This document shows positions 51,015 through 62,054 of a stretch of 64,000 bases of DNA, piece after piece; the first letter of the stretch is position 1, and every line of letters starts with the position of its first letter. The notes below the pieces were generated by a model. The model had not been told where the DNA came from, searched no databases, and was given only the letters and a program-made list of their open reading frames with translations. This DNA is from Linnemannia elongata (Eukaryota > Mortierellomycota > Mortierellomycetes > Mortierellales > Mortierellaceae). Location: positions 2,294,001 through 2,358,000 of the forward strand of contig JAXBDG010000002.1 in assembly GCA_036320915.1 (NCBI GenBank), read 5' to 3'. Position numbers and translations under genes: made by a program.

Positions 51015-52202
51015 ATGTTCCAGACACATCCCCTCGATTTACCTGAGCTTCGCTCAAGAATAGCCAGCAGTCTTGGTCCCAAAGACCTTGCGTCCTGTGC
51101 CCGTGTATGTCAGGATTGGAACGACTCGTTTACACCGCCACTCTACAACTTTGTCGTATTGTCAAAAAATGGCATCAGCATGGAATGTTTTGAGAGAAAC
51201 AAGCATCTTATAAGACGCCTGGTGATTCGGAGTTCTTTCTATGAAAACCCACCGTCGCCATTTGCACGAGACAAAGTAGTTTCTAGCGTTATGGCCAACA
51301 CGACACTGACCGAATTGGACTTGGGGGCTAACAACATCGGACCAAACGTGGCTGAGGCGCTTTCTGAGGCGCTGAGGGCCAACTCGACTCTGACCTCTTT
51401 GAACTTGGGAGGCAACAATATTGGGCCCAATGGAGCTCAGGCGCTGTCTGAGGCACTCAAGACCAACTCTAGGCTGACCACTTTGAATTTGCGCAGCATC
51501 TCGCTCGGATCCGACGGAGTTCAGGCACTGTCTGAGGCACTCAAGATCAACTCGACTCTAACCACGTTGAATCTGACGGGCAACAAGGTCGGACCCAACG
51601 GAGCCCAGGTACTGTCGGAGGCGCTCAAGACCAACTCGATTCTGACCACGTTGGACCTTGGGTGGAACTCGATCGGACCCGAGGGAGCACAGGCTCTGTT
51701 CGAGGCACTCAAGACCAACTCGGCACTGACCACTTTGAACCTGATTAACAACTCGATCAGACCCGACGGAGCTCAGGCGCTGTCTGAGGCACTTAGGGCC
51801 AACTCAACTCTGACCACCTTGGAGTTGTCCAGCAACTGGATCGGAGACCACGGAGCGCAGGCACTGTCTGAGGCACTCAAGACCCAATCGACTCTGACCA
51901 CTTTGGACCTTGGGTGTAACTCGATCGGACCCGAGGGAGCTCGGGCGCTGTCTGAGGCACTGAAAACCAACTCGACTCTGGCCACTTTGGACTTATCCAT
52001 CAACTCGATCGGACCCGACGGAGCTCAGGTATTGTCTGAGGCGCTGAAGACCAATTCAACCCTGACCACTTTGGACTTGCACCATAACTCGATCGGGCCC
52101 CATGGAACTCAGGCTCTATCCGAGGCACTCAGAACCAACAAGACTGTAACCATTGTGGGCGTCTTATTTCGGCGACTATCCGTACCCTATCAGGAGTTAT
52201 GA
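51015..52202 (+). CDS. F-box protein with ten 28-residue ribonuclease-inhibitor-type LRRs
   Basis: Single exon, 395 aa. Residues 5-45 form an F-box-like start (LDLPELRSRIASSLGPKDLA, then CARVCQDWNDSFTPPLY). Residues 95-374 are ten consecutive 28-residue LRRs of the form NSTLTTLDLxxNSIGPxGAQALSEALKT, then a partial eleventh. At the DNA level this is an 84-bp tandem repeat with high identity between units. Ribonuclease-inhibitor/NLRC-type LRRs bind proteins. With an F-box the protein may be an SCF substrate receptor. High repeat identity predicts copy-number variation between strains. The protein ends soon after the last repeat, so there is no further domain. Confidence 0.85.
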   Translation: MFQTHPLDLPELRSRIASSLGPKDLASCARVCQDWNDSFTPPLYNFVVLSKNGISMECFERNKHLIRRLVIRSSFYENPPSPFARDKVVSSVMANTTLTELDLGANNIGPNVAEALSEALRANSTLTSLNLGGNNIGPNGAQALSEALKTNSRLTTLNLRSISLGSDGVQALSEALKINSTLTTLNLTGNKVGPNGAQVLSEALKTNSILTTLDLGWNSIGPEGAQALFEALKTNSALTTLNLINNSIRPDGAQALSEALRANSTLTTLELSSNWIGDHGAQALSEALKTQSTLTTLDLGCNSIGPEGARALSEALKTNSTLATLDLSINSIGPDGAQVLSEALKTNSTLTTLDLHHNSIGPHGTQALSEALRTNKTVTIVGVLFRRLSVPYQEL

Positions 52203-52264
52203 AGACAGTGAGAGTATATATATATATCTTACAGTTATATCAATAAAGATAACAATTCTAAACG

Positions 52265-52342
52265 CCACAAGTTCAAAGAGGACTTCATTGAAGTTATGAT
52301 ACCGATCCTTTTCAATTCGTTCCTTCTTCCCTGCCTCTTTCG
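52265..52342 (+). repeat. Direct repeat flanking the LRR gene, right copy
   Basis: Begins GCCACAAGTTCAAAGAGG and includes TTCAATTCGTTCCTTCTTCC. It matches 50832-50905, the leader of the LRR gene, but no F-box frame follows it here. Confidence 0.55.
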
Positions 52343-52559
52343 GGTTCTCAGAACCTCCCCCCTTTGGAGGAGATACAATTAGAAGCAACGCTGTTTGGAC
52401 CCTTTCCTTTTCCTCCACTCATATCTATCTCTTTCACTTCGTCCTCCACCTTTTATAAGAAAAAAAATCCTTTTTTCAAAACTGTCTCTCCCTTCCTCTC
52501 TTTACCTCCCCTCCCCCCAACAACATCCTCCTTGGTGACCTTAACTACCAGCACCATCG

Positions 52560-54350
52560 TCTTTGCTCCCATCCCGCTTTCTGAGAAATGGATTAACACC
52601 CATCTCATCAACTGCATCACTCCTCCCAAGACCACTCCCATCCCTACGTTTATTCATTGCGGATATAAAAGCAGAACAACCTTTGGTTATATTCTATCCT
52701 CTTTTCTCCCTCTTTTCTCAGACTTCGAACCATATGTGGGAGTCCTTTTTCGGACCACGACTTGTTGACGCTAACCTTGACTCCCAGATTAGCGACAAGG
52801 ACAGGTCGTGGACTATGGCGTAAAAACACACAGGTCCTGGACAACGCTGAGTACTTATCCGCTCTTGACACATACCTTTCAACCCAGGAAGAGCCCCAGC
52901 CGTCCGAAACCCGACAACAACACCGGGGCAGAATCAAAGACGAGATCAAACGCTTCCGCATCAAACAGGCAATCTCCATTCGTCGTGACCAACATGCAAC
53001 TATAAGCAACCTCAACAACACTCGCCAAACCATCCTTCTCGGTTTATCTCAATCCTCTGGCGCCGCCAAGGTCTCTCTTGCTCGAGACTTGGACGAACTG
53101 GAACTCCTCCTCCAACAGCAAATGATAGAAGAACTGGACATTCATGCCCTTCGTTCTGGGACCACCTCGAGAAAGCATGGATAGGCTAACACGGGATACT
53201 TCTTCAGGGCGATTGCAGGACGCCACAGTAAGCCCCTTGTACCCGCACTCCACAACCCAACAACAAACTCCTTGACCACAACGGAAGAAGAACGACTACA
53301 GGTGGCAGCAGAATACTATACAGAGTTGTACACCCCAGAGCCTTTGGACAGGAATACCTCTCTACAACTATTGGACTCCCTTCCGGCTACTTCCCTCCTC
53401 TCCCCATTGGACATAGAGATGATGACAGCTAGGATAACAGAGATCGAACTGGAGGCAATCATAGCAAAAGCCCCACTCTCAAGGGCAGCTGGAAAAGATG
53501 GACTACCCTATGAACTATAACGTCACACTCCCCCCCCCCCTGGATCCGCCATCTCCTTGTCAACATACTGAACGACGCCTTACTGAAATTGACCTTCCCT
53601 CAGTCATGATCTTGCTCCACAAGAAAGACGAGGCCTCACTCCTGTCCAACTGGCGCCAACTATCGCTCATCAACTGTGACGCCAAGATGGTTACAAAACT
53701 GATCACCCTCCGACTCCAACCCTATATGCGCACTCTGACGGGTCAGCACCAGACAGGATTTACGGCTGGCCGACAAATTGCCGACAATGGCATAGTCCTC
53801 AACAACCTCCGAGACTACTGCAGGAACAGAAAGCTGAAGCACATTGGGATTCTACTGGACCAGGAAAAGGCCTACGATAGGGTCCACTCGGAGTACCTAA
53901 AGGTGGTGATGGAGAAATTTGGCTTCCCCAAATATCTCTCAGTGTCAACGGTTATATCTCGGACCGGATCTCTCAGTCCAGAGGCCTCCGCAAGGGCGAT
54001 CCGCTATCCCCCTCCTCTTCAATCTAGCGTTTAACCACTCTTCGCCTGCGTTCAATTGACGCCCCTCATTGAGGAATTGGTATACCACAACGCCCAGAGT
54101 CAGTCAAACTGGGGGCCTCGCTTATAGCTTTTTGGCTTTATCGCATTGCTTTTACGCACCTCAATAAAACTGTTGCCTTTCCGATGTCTACCTACTCAGA
54201 CCCATCGCGCAGGGCACACCTCACATCTCTTCACCTTCAATGGCATGACAGCACAATTAAGGACGCACTCACCTATCTTGGGTTTCCAGTATTCTTTTGC
54301 AGAAAGCAGTCAACAATATTTTGGAAGAGGCTCGCCAAGATCAAGGCAGG
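52560..54350 (+). mobile_element. Dead LINE (non-LTR retrotransposon) remnant
   Basis: Pieces of one LINE ORF2 appear in order in shifting frames. The end of an endonuclease-like domain is at about 52590-52740 (TPIPTFIHCGYKSRTTFGYI). A linker and coiled-coil region follows to about 53180. Reverse-transcriptase N-terminal blocks come next (AGKDGLPYEL near 53500; LHKKDEASLLSNWRQLSLIN near 53615; QTGFTAGRQIADN near 53750; LDQEKAYDRVHSEYL near 53860, the motif A Asp region). A thumb-like YLGFPV lies near 54275. The motif containing the catalytic Asp pair is missing and there are several stops and frameshifts. The 3' end abuts the ERG6 upstream region. Confidence 0.8.
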
Positions 54351-54824
54351 AACCATATCTCTCATTCTCAGCATTCCCGCCTTCTCCCACCCCCCATTTC
54401 CCACCCCCCTTTTTTGGCCATGTATTTTTTAATCAATCCATCCCCATTTTTCAGCATTGTCCTACTTATTGTTGCTGGACATAATCCCCGTGCTGTTGCT
54501 ATCGCCTCCCAAGTACCAGCCGCGAGTACGATTGCATCGTGCGCTGAGCACTCGTATCCATCCACCAATTACTGCTACGACTACGCAAGTTCAAACATGA
54601 AAAAGAAGGGAAAACTAGAAAAAATCGCCGAGACAGAAACGCACGAGCTGCGCAATAATAGGATTGATGACGCTCATGCCAACATTTTGAGTAACCGTGC
54701 GACTGTCCCTCTCTCTCTCTCTCAATTTCACTTTCTTTCCCCCCCTCCCCAACCTCATTTCTCACACCCAATCTCAAAAGCCTTCAATTTCTCACTCATA
54801 CATACACGCATAACAAGAGTACCA

Positions 54825-56814
54825 ATGTCCCCAGCACAAGAAAGCGCGACCGCCACCACTAATACCACAAACATGCAGGATCTTGACCGATCCAAGCTGC
54901 TACATGGCTCGACATGGTACGAAACCCAGCACCAGGACTCGTTCATTTCCAAGCTAAACGGCAAGAACCGCCAGTATCTGCCCGAGGTCGTCAACGAGTA
55001 TATGAAGAACTGGAAGACTAATCCCAGCCCCGGTCAGGAGGTCGATAAGGCCGTGGTCGAGAACGGTACCGACATCACGAACCTCTACTTCGAGCTCTCC
55101 ACGGATTTCTATGAGGCAAGTTCGAGTCACGTTTGGCTTTTTCTTTCAGTCTGAGAATATTGACATCTAGGGTGGGGACCTGTGCGAAGCTTAGAGCACA
55201 AAAAAAACACAAACTTGAGGCTGGACAAAGCACCGAATAGAATTGTTGGAGAAAAAATGAAGATCACAGAAGAGTTGTCTCCCTGGGGTTAATATGAGTA
55301 TGCTTGAGCAGGAAACTAAGCCATGGTGATGTTTCTGACAGCGTAGCTGTAATCTGGATTATCAGGAGAGAAAAGTAGCAATGGCGGGGAGTGGGGTGGG
55401 TTCACCGTGTTGTTGTAGTGTTGTTCAGCTGGATTCACCATGGACGGATAGGATAAGGCGCTCTGGTTGTTGCTTCGAACTACTTGGCCGATCCAGTAGA
55501 GGCTATTGGGGTGTTTATGTGTGGAGCTACTGGTTGTTTTGAGAGGCCCTGTTGATTACGTCCATTGTTGGGCAACATGTCGCTCAGGTCTCCATGCACT
55601 GATTGGCTTGCCCAAATGCGGTGTGATATTATAGGTAGCACAAAAGGGGTGAGTATGATGGGCTGATGGCACGATAACAAGAGGTGCATACTGGTTGTCC
55701 AAGCTTTGCTCAGTGGAGTGATCCTAATACGCACTCTCCACTACTTCCATGTTTGCAGGACAAAGAGCGTTTCAGGGAGCATATTTGGCTAGTGCTTGAT
55801 ACTTTACTTTTGATCTGGTGTCCGTCCCCCCTTCCCCTTTTTATCTTTGTCTCTAAATTCGCACCTTTGCTCAAGTGTGCGGAAGTTGAAGACGTGAAAA
55901 GAACTTGAACTAACGATTAACGTTGCTTGTGTCTGCAGTATGCCTGGGGAACTTCATGGCACTTCTGTCGTTTCCACTACGGCGAGTCCGTGCCACAAGC
56001 CATGGCGCGTTATGAACATTACCTGGCAGCGCGTGCGGGAATTCATGCCGGCTACCGTGTTCTCGATATTGGATGTGGTGTCGGTGGTCCGGCCCGCGAA
56101 ATTGCGCACTTTACTGGTGCACATATCACTGGCCTTAACATCAACGATTACCAGATCAGCCGCGCTCGTCGGTACGCGGTGATGCACGGTCTCCAGAGCC
56201 AACAGGACTTTGTAAAGGGCGACTTTATGAACATGCCGCTGGAGAGCAACTTGTTTGATGCTTGCTATGCCATTGAGGCCACTCCTCATGCATCGTCCTT
56301 GAAGGGTGTCTACGCTGAAGCGTTTCGTGTCCTTAAGCCTGGCGGTGTGTTTGCTTGTTATGAGTGGGTCCTAACCGACAAGTACGATCCCACCAACTCT
56401 GAGCACCAACGAATTGCCAAGGGTATCAAGCTCGGATGCAGTCTTGTCAACCTGGTGACCCGTAAGGAGTGCCTCGATGCTCTGGAGTCTGCTGGATTTG
56501 AGATACTGGAACACGAAGACCGTGCTGTCAATAATGATACCGTTCCTTGGTACTATCCCCTTTCGGGTGAGCTCCGCTATGTCAGGACTCCCTGGGACCT
56601 CTTTACCGTCTTTCGCTCTTCCACCTACGGTCGCATGATGACAAACACCATGTGCGCGGCTCTCGAGAAGGTCGGTCTCATCGCTTTCGGCAGTGCTCAA
56701 GTCGCCAAGTTCCTTGACATTGGAGCCACCTCACTCGCTGAGAGCGGCAAGCTCGGTATATACACGCCCATGTTCTTCTTTGTTGCCCGCAAACCTAGTG
56801 ATCAGCGTTCTTAG
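54825..56814 (+). CDS. ERG6: Sterol 24-C-methyltransferase
   Basis: Exons 54825-55115 and 55939-56814 give 388 aa, normal for the family. It transfers a methyl group from S-adenosylmethionine to C-24 of zymosterol-type sterols in ergosterol synthesis, at the ER or lipid droplets. Motifs seen are TDFYE/YAWGTSWHFCRF (split by the intron), VLDIGCGVGGPAREI (SAM-binding motif I), GLNINDYQISRA, and YAIEATPHA (the conserved SMT region). The C-terminal SMT domain ends with FFFVARKP. The 823-nt intron has a GC donor (GAG|GCAAGT) and a TGCAG acceptor. No GT donor restores the frame, so a GC-AG intron is required. A dead LINE ends about 470 bp upstream. Confidence 0.96.
55116..55938 (+). other. GC-AG intron of ERG6
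   Basis: 823 nt, several times longer than other introns here (about 70-310 nt). The donor GCAAGT matches the strong consensus that GC introns usually have downstream of the C. No internal gene is evident. Confidence 0.85.
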
Positions 56815-57417
56815 AAGTAAATAGAAGAGAAGGGATACACTTGGCGTTTGATGATAGAGCACTATTTCACTGCCCATTCTGATTTTAGACTCTATCACTC
56901 TTATCCCTCTTCACTTTTTTACCTCAAGACAGAATATTTCCAATGCTCTTTGCGGACCATTTCTCAGAAGAAAAATGTGATCCACACCCTAGAACAAAGA
57001 TTCTGCCAAACTTTATCCTTAAATTATGATCGAAACTCTTTATGGTTGCTGTGACTTTGGCCTATCGTGTGGAAGATATGACTCAACAAAAAGGATGTGG
57101 TGCAGGGGTTATGAACCGAAGAGAAACAAGCATGGAAGTGGGATTGTACGGGAGTAAGCTACTTGATTGGCGCTGAGGATGATTTTACGCCAATAGTGAT
57201 CCGGAAAAAACGAACAGTACCACGGTTACGCCAGAGTCTCGCAGCCAAGCGTTCATAGCAATGTTGCACTGGTCCTTCCCTTTCAACCTTTGTTTAGCTT
57301 AACTGAATTAAAAAGAATTCGTTTAAGGGCTCGCAATCCTGCGGGTTGGTTGTGCTCTAAAGCCAAGGCCTTTCTTTATTCTTCATATCTTTCTTTTGTC
57401 CCTTCGCCTTTCCCACA
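56815..57417. other. Intergenic, convergent 3' regions
   Basis: About 600 bp between the ends of ERG6 (+) and the lactone oxidase (-). No gene seen. Confidence 0.55.
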
Positions 57418-59381
57418 TCATTTCTCTGTCTCTTGGAGCAATCTCTCATACATGGGCATCAAAAACACCCCCTTTGGATCGTACTGACGTCGAACTTGAT
57501 CGAAGGTGTCTAGCCTGGACCGCATCTGGGACCGGACGTGGGTCATCGCACCTTTATAGTCTTCCCAGACTTTTCCCCAATGCGGGCTATTTTTTTTTTT
57601 TTTTTTGTGTGTGTTTCAGAAAATTAATACACGTGGTTAGTGTGTTTCCTGAAAAAAAAAATATGGAGAAGCCACAAAGGAAATGGGTGTCATTACATCA
57701 GGTAAACTAACAAAACAAACAAAACTTACAGTCCACCGTATTGCTCCATCCAGATCTTTGCTATCTTTTCCGAAAACTCCAAGAACCCCTGCGTGTTCTT
57801 ACCACTCACCAACTCGATCGAAAAGAAAACAGCCTCAGGATCCTCGTCATACATCGGCGACATGACACACCTCGACGCCTTACTGAATCTACCCTCCAGA
57901 GCCACACTCAGCGGATACTCGTTCCGTTCATTGGCAGCTTCATACACCATCTGTGTCACGTGATCCCAAGCCCGGACAACGTTCGCATAATCATCATCGT
58001 CGTCGCACTTTATGGAAAACTCCACCAACCAAGTCGGAAATATTTGGGCATTCTTCAAAAAATGCAGAGCATCGGGTATCTCTTGAACACAATCCAACAT
58101 CGGCGTAAACCGATACATGAGTCGTGTGACGAAAGGAGTCCAGCTAGGCCAATACGGCAACAAGTTGACAACGACTATCTTGAAGAGCCGCAAAATATGC
58201 ACTTGGTTGGCCATCCAATGATGCAACTCTCGGAACCAAGAATTGGTTGTTGGTAATTGTGGCGTAGGGTTGAGAGTCTTGACGCGAACTTGGTCATTGC
58301 AACGACAGGTTCCCGTGTGGTTGAAAGGGAAATAAAAGAGCTCAACGCAGGCGTTTTCTTGTGTCAGGCTCTTTAGTCTGTGACCACATTCTTTCCGAAG
58401 AGGATCAAAGAGCTCATTGTAGGGAACGTCGTAGTCGAAGGCGCGATACCGAAAACTGGCCATGGGGACCACTTTGAGCGTGAGCGTGTAGATGATACCA
58501 AGGAGTCCGAGGTTGACGCAAGCAGCAGAGAACTCGATAGGGTCCTTATCGGCGTTGAAAGTCTGAAGAGTTCCAGTGCCGTCGACGATCGTGATCTCCG
58601 TGAGCTGGTCACTTAGACATCGACCGTTGATTTCTGCCCCATGCTTGTAAAATAAAACAAAAGTTGCCGAGAAACGTTAGAGAGCACACAAAAGGCGCAG
58701 AGGGTACGGGTCAATCAAACGCTTTTGTTCATTCTCAATATTGTTGTAACTTACTGCTCCAATGGCAACGATGCCACCGTAAAGGGCCGACTCGAGGAAA
58801 ACGTTGCTGGGTAAGGCCAAAGGTGGGTCATGGTTGCGCAAATAGTCGTCTAAAGCTTTGATAGACACGCCTGATTGAACAGGGACTGTCCACAAGTTGC
58901 GCTCTTGGTCACACGCAGGCTTGTAAATATTCGACAGGAATTTTGTATCGACCAGATAGTCATCCGTGTTGGAGATGGACGACATACTGAAGGCGCCAGC
59001 GACACATCGGATCCTTTTCTGGCATTGTCGAGCCTGAAGGACGATGGATTGAAGCTCATTCAACGTCGAGGGGTGAAAGACTGCTGTTGGTGATGATTGC
59101 TGATTACCGAGCCAATTGAACCAGGTAGGGGGCGTCGAAGGTTGAATATTTGATGCTGATAACTGGAAACCGTCGTCTCGTTGTTCCTCGTTATGGATGG
59201 ATTGAATTGACAAATCAAGGACAAAGGCGTCTAAGTCAGAGGAGCTCACACCAGTGCGAACGGCGCCTTCTTCCAATACGAGATGTTGCTCGTCCTTGCT
59301 GGCGGTAGTTGCGATTGTGATGTTGTCGGCTGTGGTTACAAGGCTTTTGGCTGGCCTTGGTTTCCAAAAGAACAGTTGCAT
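57418..59381 (-). CDS. Sugar-1,4-lactone oxidase-like FAD oxidoreductase (D-arabinono-lactone oxidase family)
   Basis: Exons 59381-58755, 58643-57730 and 57586-57418 give 569 aa. All introns are GT-AG (phases 0 and 2). A 70-residue extension precedes the VAO-type FAD domain: FNWLGNQQSSPTAVFHP, ELQSIVLQAR, then RCVAGAFS, and GGIVAIGAHGAEIN across intron 1. The ALO C-terminal domain follows, ending LPHWGKVWEDY and FDQVRRQYDPKGVFLMPMYERLL. Family enzymes oxidise aldono-1,4-lactones to (erythro)ascorbate with O2. In many members a His in G-x-G-H-S binds FAD covalently; here that position is Phe131, so FAD is probably non-covalent. Exon 3 is often missed because exon 2 runs into a TAA four bases after the true donor. 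Confidence 0.85.
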
Positions 59382-59875
59382 TGTAAGGAAAAGGGTAATG
59401 GTTTAAAAGCTCACCCAGAAAGACATCATCCTTATATAAACGTCGTCTTCTTTATCTCCGCTTATTTTTAATCATTTATGATTGTCAGAATAGAGAGCGA
59501 GAAGATTGAGACAACAAAGCGTAAAGAAAGACCAGCGCTAACTATCCATTAGGTGGCGTACGAAAGGGTACATGAACTGTAGAAATAGAATCGCAGAACG
59601 TTCTCTGCACTTCATACAGACCCCTCTTTCTCTATTTTGTTGTTTACCTTCTCCCTGCTTGAAAGAGGGGTGGTTCTAGACAGTTCTATGGTGTGGTGAG
59701 AGCTGCAGAGAAAATAAAGAGAGAAGCCGAAAACGTAAGGACAGACAAGGAGAGTTGAAAAAAACAAGGGCACACGCTCACTCAAGATACGAGGGATGAA
59801 AAAAAAATATTATGAGCTCATTCAGGAATTTACTACTGTCCCTTGATTTTCTCGTTCCCATAAATTTCCTCACCC
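59382..59875. other. Intergenic upstream of the lactone oxidase gene
   Basis: No gene. AT-rich, with A-runs near 59758 and 59800. Confidence 0.5.
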
Positions 59876-60290
59876 CAAAAGCATGGTCCCTTGACGCCCC
59901 TTGATGTTGTCCCTTGATTTGACTTGCTCTTGGTAATGCCCTTGGTGTTGTCTTTTAATTTTGTTTCTTGGTGTAGTTTCTGTACGCCCTTTGATATCGT
60001 CTTCATGTGTTCATCGGTGTTGTCCCTTGATGTTGTCCCTTGATGTTGTCTCTTGGTGTCACTCTTTGGTGTCACTCTTTGGTGTCACTCTTTGGTGTCA
60101 CTCTTTGGTGCCACTCTTTGGTGTCGCCCTTTGATGTCGTCCTTTACTGTTGTCCTTTACTGTTGTCTATTGGTGTTGACTATTGATGTTGTTACTTGAT
60201 GGTGTCCCTTGATGGTGCCCCTTGGTGGTGTCCATGGTGTTGTCCTTTGGTGTTGTCCATTGGCGCTGTCCCTTGACGAAGACTCTTGAT
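59876..60290. repeat. 13-bp minisatellite (TTGATGTTGTCCC type)
   Basis: The 13-bp unit CCCTTGATGTTGT and variants run through the block. The cleanest part is five units of ACTCTTTGGTGTC at 60061-60125. It shares its unit with the block at 35095-35290. Minus-strand frames show repetitive Gly/Thr/Asn/Lys text as an artefact. Confidence 0.75.
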
Positions 60291-61367
60291 ATTGTTAGAT
60301 GGGGTGTAAAAGGGGTAGCGATGAAGAAGAGGAAGAAAGAGGAGCCTAAAGAAGAAACGAAGGGGAACATAAGGCAACTCGAAGTAAGAACAAGATGAAG
60401 GAAAGAAAGAAGGGGGATAAGATCCAAGGTAAGAACCCCCCCCCCCCCTCAAAAAAAAAAAAAAAAAAAAATGCTCATTCTTATTCCTTTGCGCCTGGAG
60501 AACGTAGACATGAAGCACATGTGTAGAGTGGTTAGAAGGAAAGGGACCTACAGTGTGTGTGGTCCCAGGAAAAAGGGATCGAGAGCAGAGAAAAGGCAGA
60601 GTTGCCAATGCCGAATAGTAATTTATAGCCGCTAAGACATGTACCAGATATTCGGATTGTAGCAAAACACGGTCAGTCCTTCCTTAACCTAAGTACTTGT
60701 GTTGGGCGAATGAACGGGCTCAATGCTTCTCCGTTTTGATTTTTCACCTCCTTTCGCGAGCGGAGCCGCGGGTACTATCCTATTCAGTAAACAAACCATC
60801 AATTACGTGACCTTTGATGAGGGTCAAAAAACGAGGTTGCTGTGAGCTCTTGGCAGCCACAACCTAAGGGGAAGGATAACACCTGAACACACGCTTCGAT
60901 ACAATATGTAATATGTGATGTCTTGTTGGAAACATTCGCATCTTCTTCCCGTCCATGAGTTGTGGTAATAAGAGGCAAGTCCCTTGAGGATAAAATTTAT
61001 CAGAACCGCATTTTACTCTCATACCTCAAATGGTAAAAAGGATAAGAACTAGAAGACGGCTTTTATTTTGTATCCATTCCCTGTAGATGTAAGCAGGCGG
61101 CTGTGCAAAAACTTGCCTAATCACAGTGTCATGATTGGCGTGGATCAAGTGAGTCCACAGGATTCAAAATATTCATGCGTGGATAACAGGGCATTTTCAT
61201 TCGCTATAAGGATGGGGCTCGTGCCACTGAGTAGCATCTAGACCATAACAAATTTGAACTTGGAGTATCAAGTGATGTTCGAGAAGAGATCAGTTAACTC
61301 GAAAGCAATAAATAAATGCGTCCGATATGAAGCATTTCCACACTCTTCCAATAACACCTTCACAGCA
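60291..61367. other. Intergenic
   Basis: Contains a C-run and A-run juxtaposed at 60436-60471 (13 C, then TC, then 21 A). No gene supported. An in-frame ATG at 61254 lies upstream of the WW gene but adds only low-quality sequence. Confidence 0.5.
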
Positions 61368-62054
61368 ATGCTGCCACCAGGATGGGAAGCCGCTATTGCG
61401 CCCGACGGGCGTACCTACTACATCGATCACAACACCCGAACAACTACCTGGGAAAAACCCACAGATGCACCGCCAGCGTACGGTGCTGTACCGTCAGTAC
61501 CACCAGCACGGGAACAAACTGCCGCACCATTCCCAACAGGACAACCCCAAGTCGTCATCAACAGAGTATTGCTTGACCAAGCTTCGCTCCAGCGCCTACA
61601 AACCGCCATTTATCCCTACCCCGTTACCCCTGGTAACTACTGGTACGATTCCATTAGTGGCGCGTGGGGGTTGATGGGCGGACCTTGTGTCGGCATCATG
61701 CCGGCCGGTCTCGTACTCGGAGGACCACTCCCCGCAGACGCATCCGGAGGAGGAACGGGTGTCTTCATCAATGGGCGCGAAATACACCCAGCGGATAAAG
61801 CAGGACTGCAGGCCATCGGCGTTACTGCGATTCCCGGGAGATGGTGGGTTGCTGCAAACGGTTCGTTTGGAATGCAGGGATTGCCCATACCCTTTGGCAA
61901 TCTCAGAGAGAGCGCTCAGAGAGCAAACAGCAGCGGCCCGTGGTCAGTCCACTCAAGGATCATGGGAACACACGTGGGTGGTGACGGACAAGGATTTACA
62001 TACTTCCAGGGCAAAGATAGCCATGGAAACATAACAAGCTGGTCGTCGGGATAG
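61368..62054 (+). CDS. WW-domain protein with Trp/Gly-rich C-terminal domain
   Basis: Single exon, 228 aa from the ATG at 61368; the in-frame ATG at 61254 would add 38 residues with no domain. Residues 1-31 are a full WW domain ([20 protein letters not shown], then TTTWEKP), which binds Pro-rich ligands. A Pro-rich linker (about 32-65) follows, then a domain with [52 protein letters not shown] and a C-terminal [13 protein letters not shown]. This Trp/Gly-rich domain resembles secreted or surface modules I associate mainly with bacteria, but I cannot name it. No signal peptide. Function unknown. Confidence 0.75.
   Translation: MLPPGWEAAIAPDGRTYYIDHNTRTTTWEKPTDAPPAYGAVPSVPPAREQTAAPFPTGQPQVVINRVLLDQASLQRLQTAIYPYPVTPGNYWYDSISGAWGLMGGPCVGIMPAGLVLGGPLPADASGGGTGVFINGREIHPADKAGLQAIGVTAIPGRWWVAANGSFGMQGLPIPFGNLRESAQRANSSGPWSVHSRIMGTHVGGDGQGFTYFQGKDSHGNITSWSSG

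Noticed and set aside
57600..57728. TAA at 57726-57728 taken as the end of the lactone oxidase
   Set aside because: A GTAAGT donor overlaps it, and a clear third exon with PHWGK and the conserved C-terminus follows in phase at 57586-57418.
59876..60290. Short regular repeats considered as a CRISPR array
   Set aside because: Units are contiguous 13-bp minisatellite copies with no spacers, and the genome is eukaryotic.
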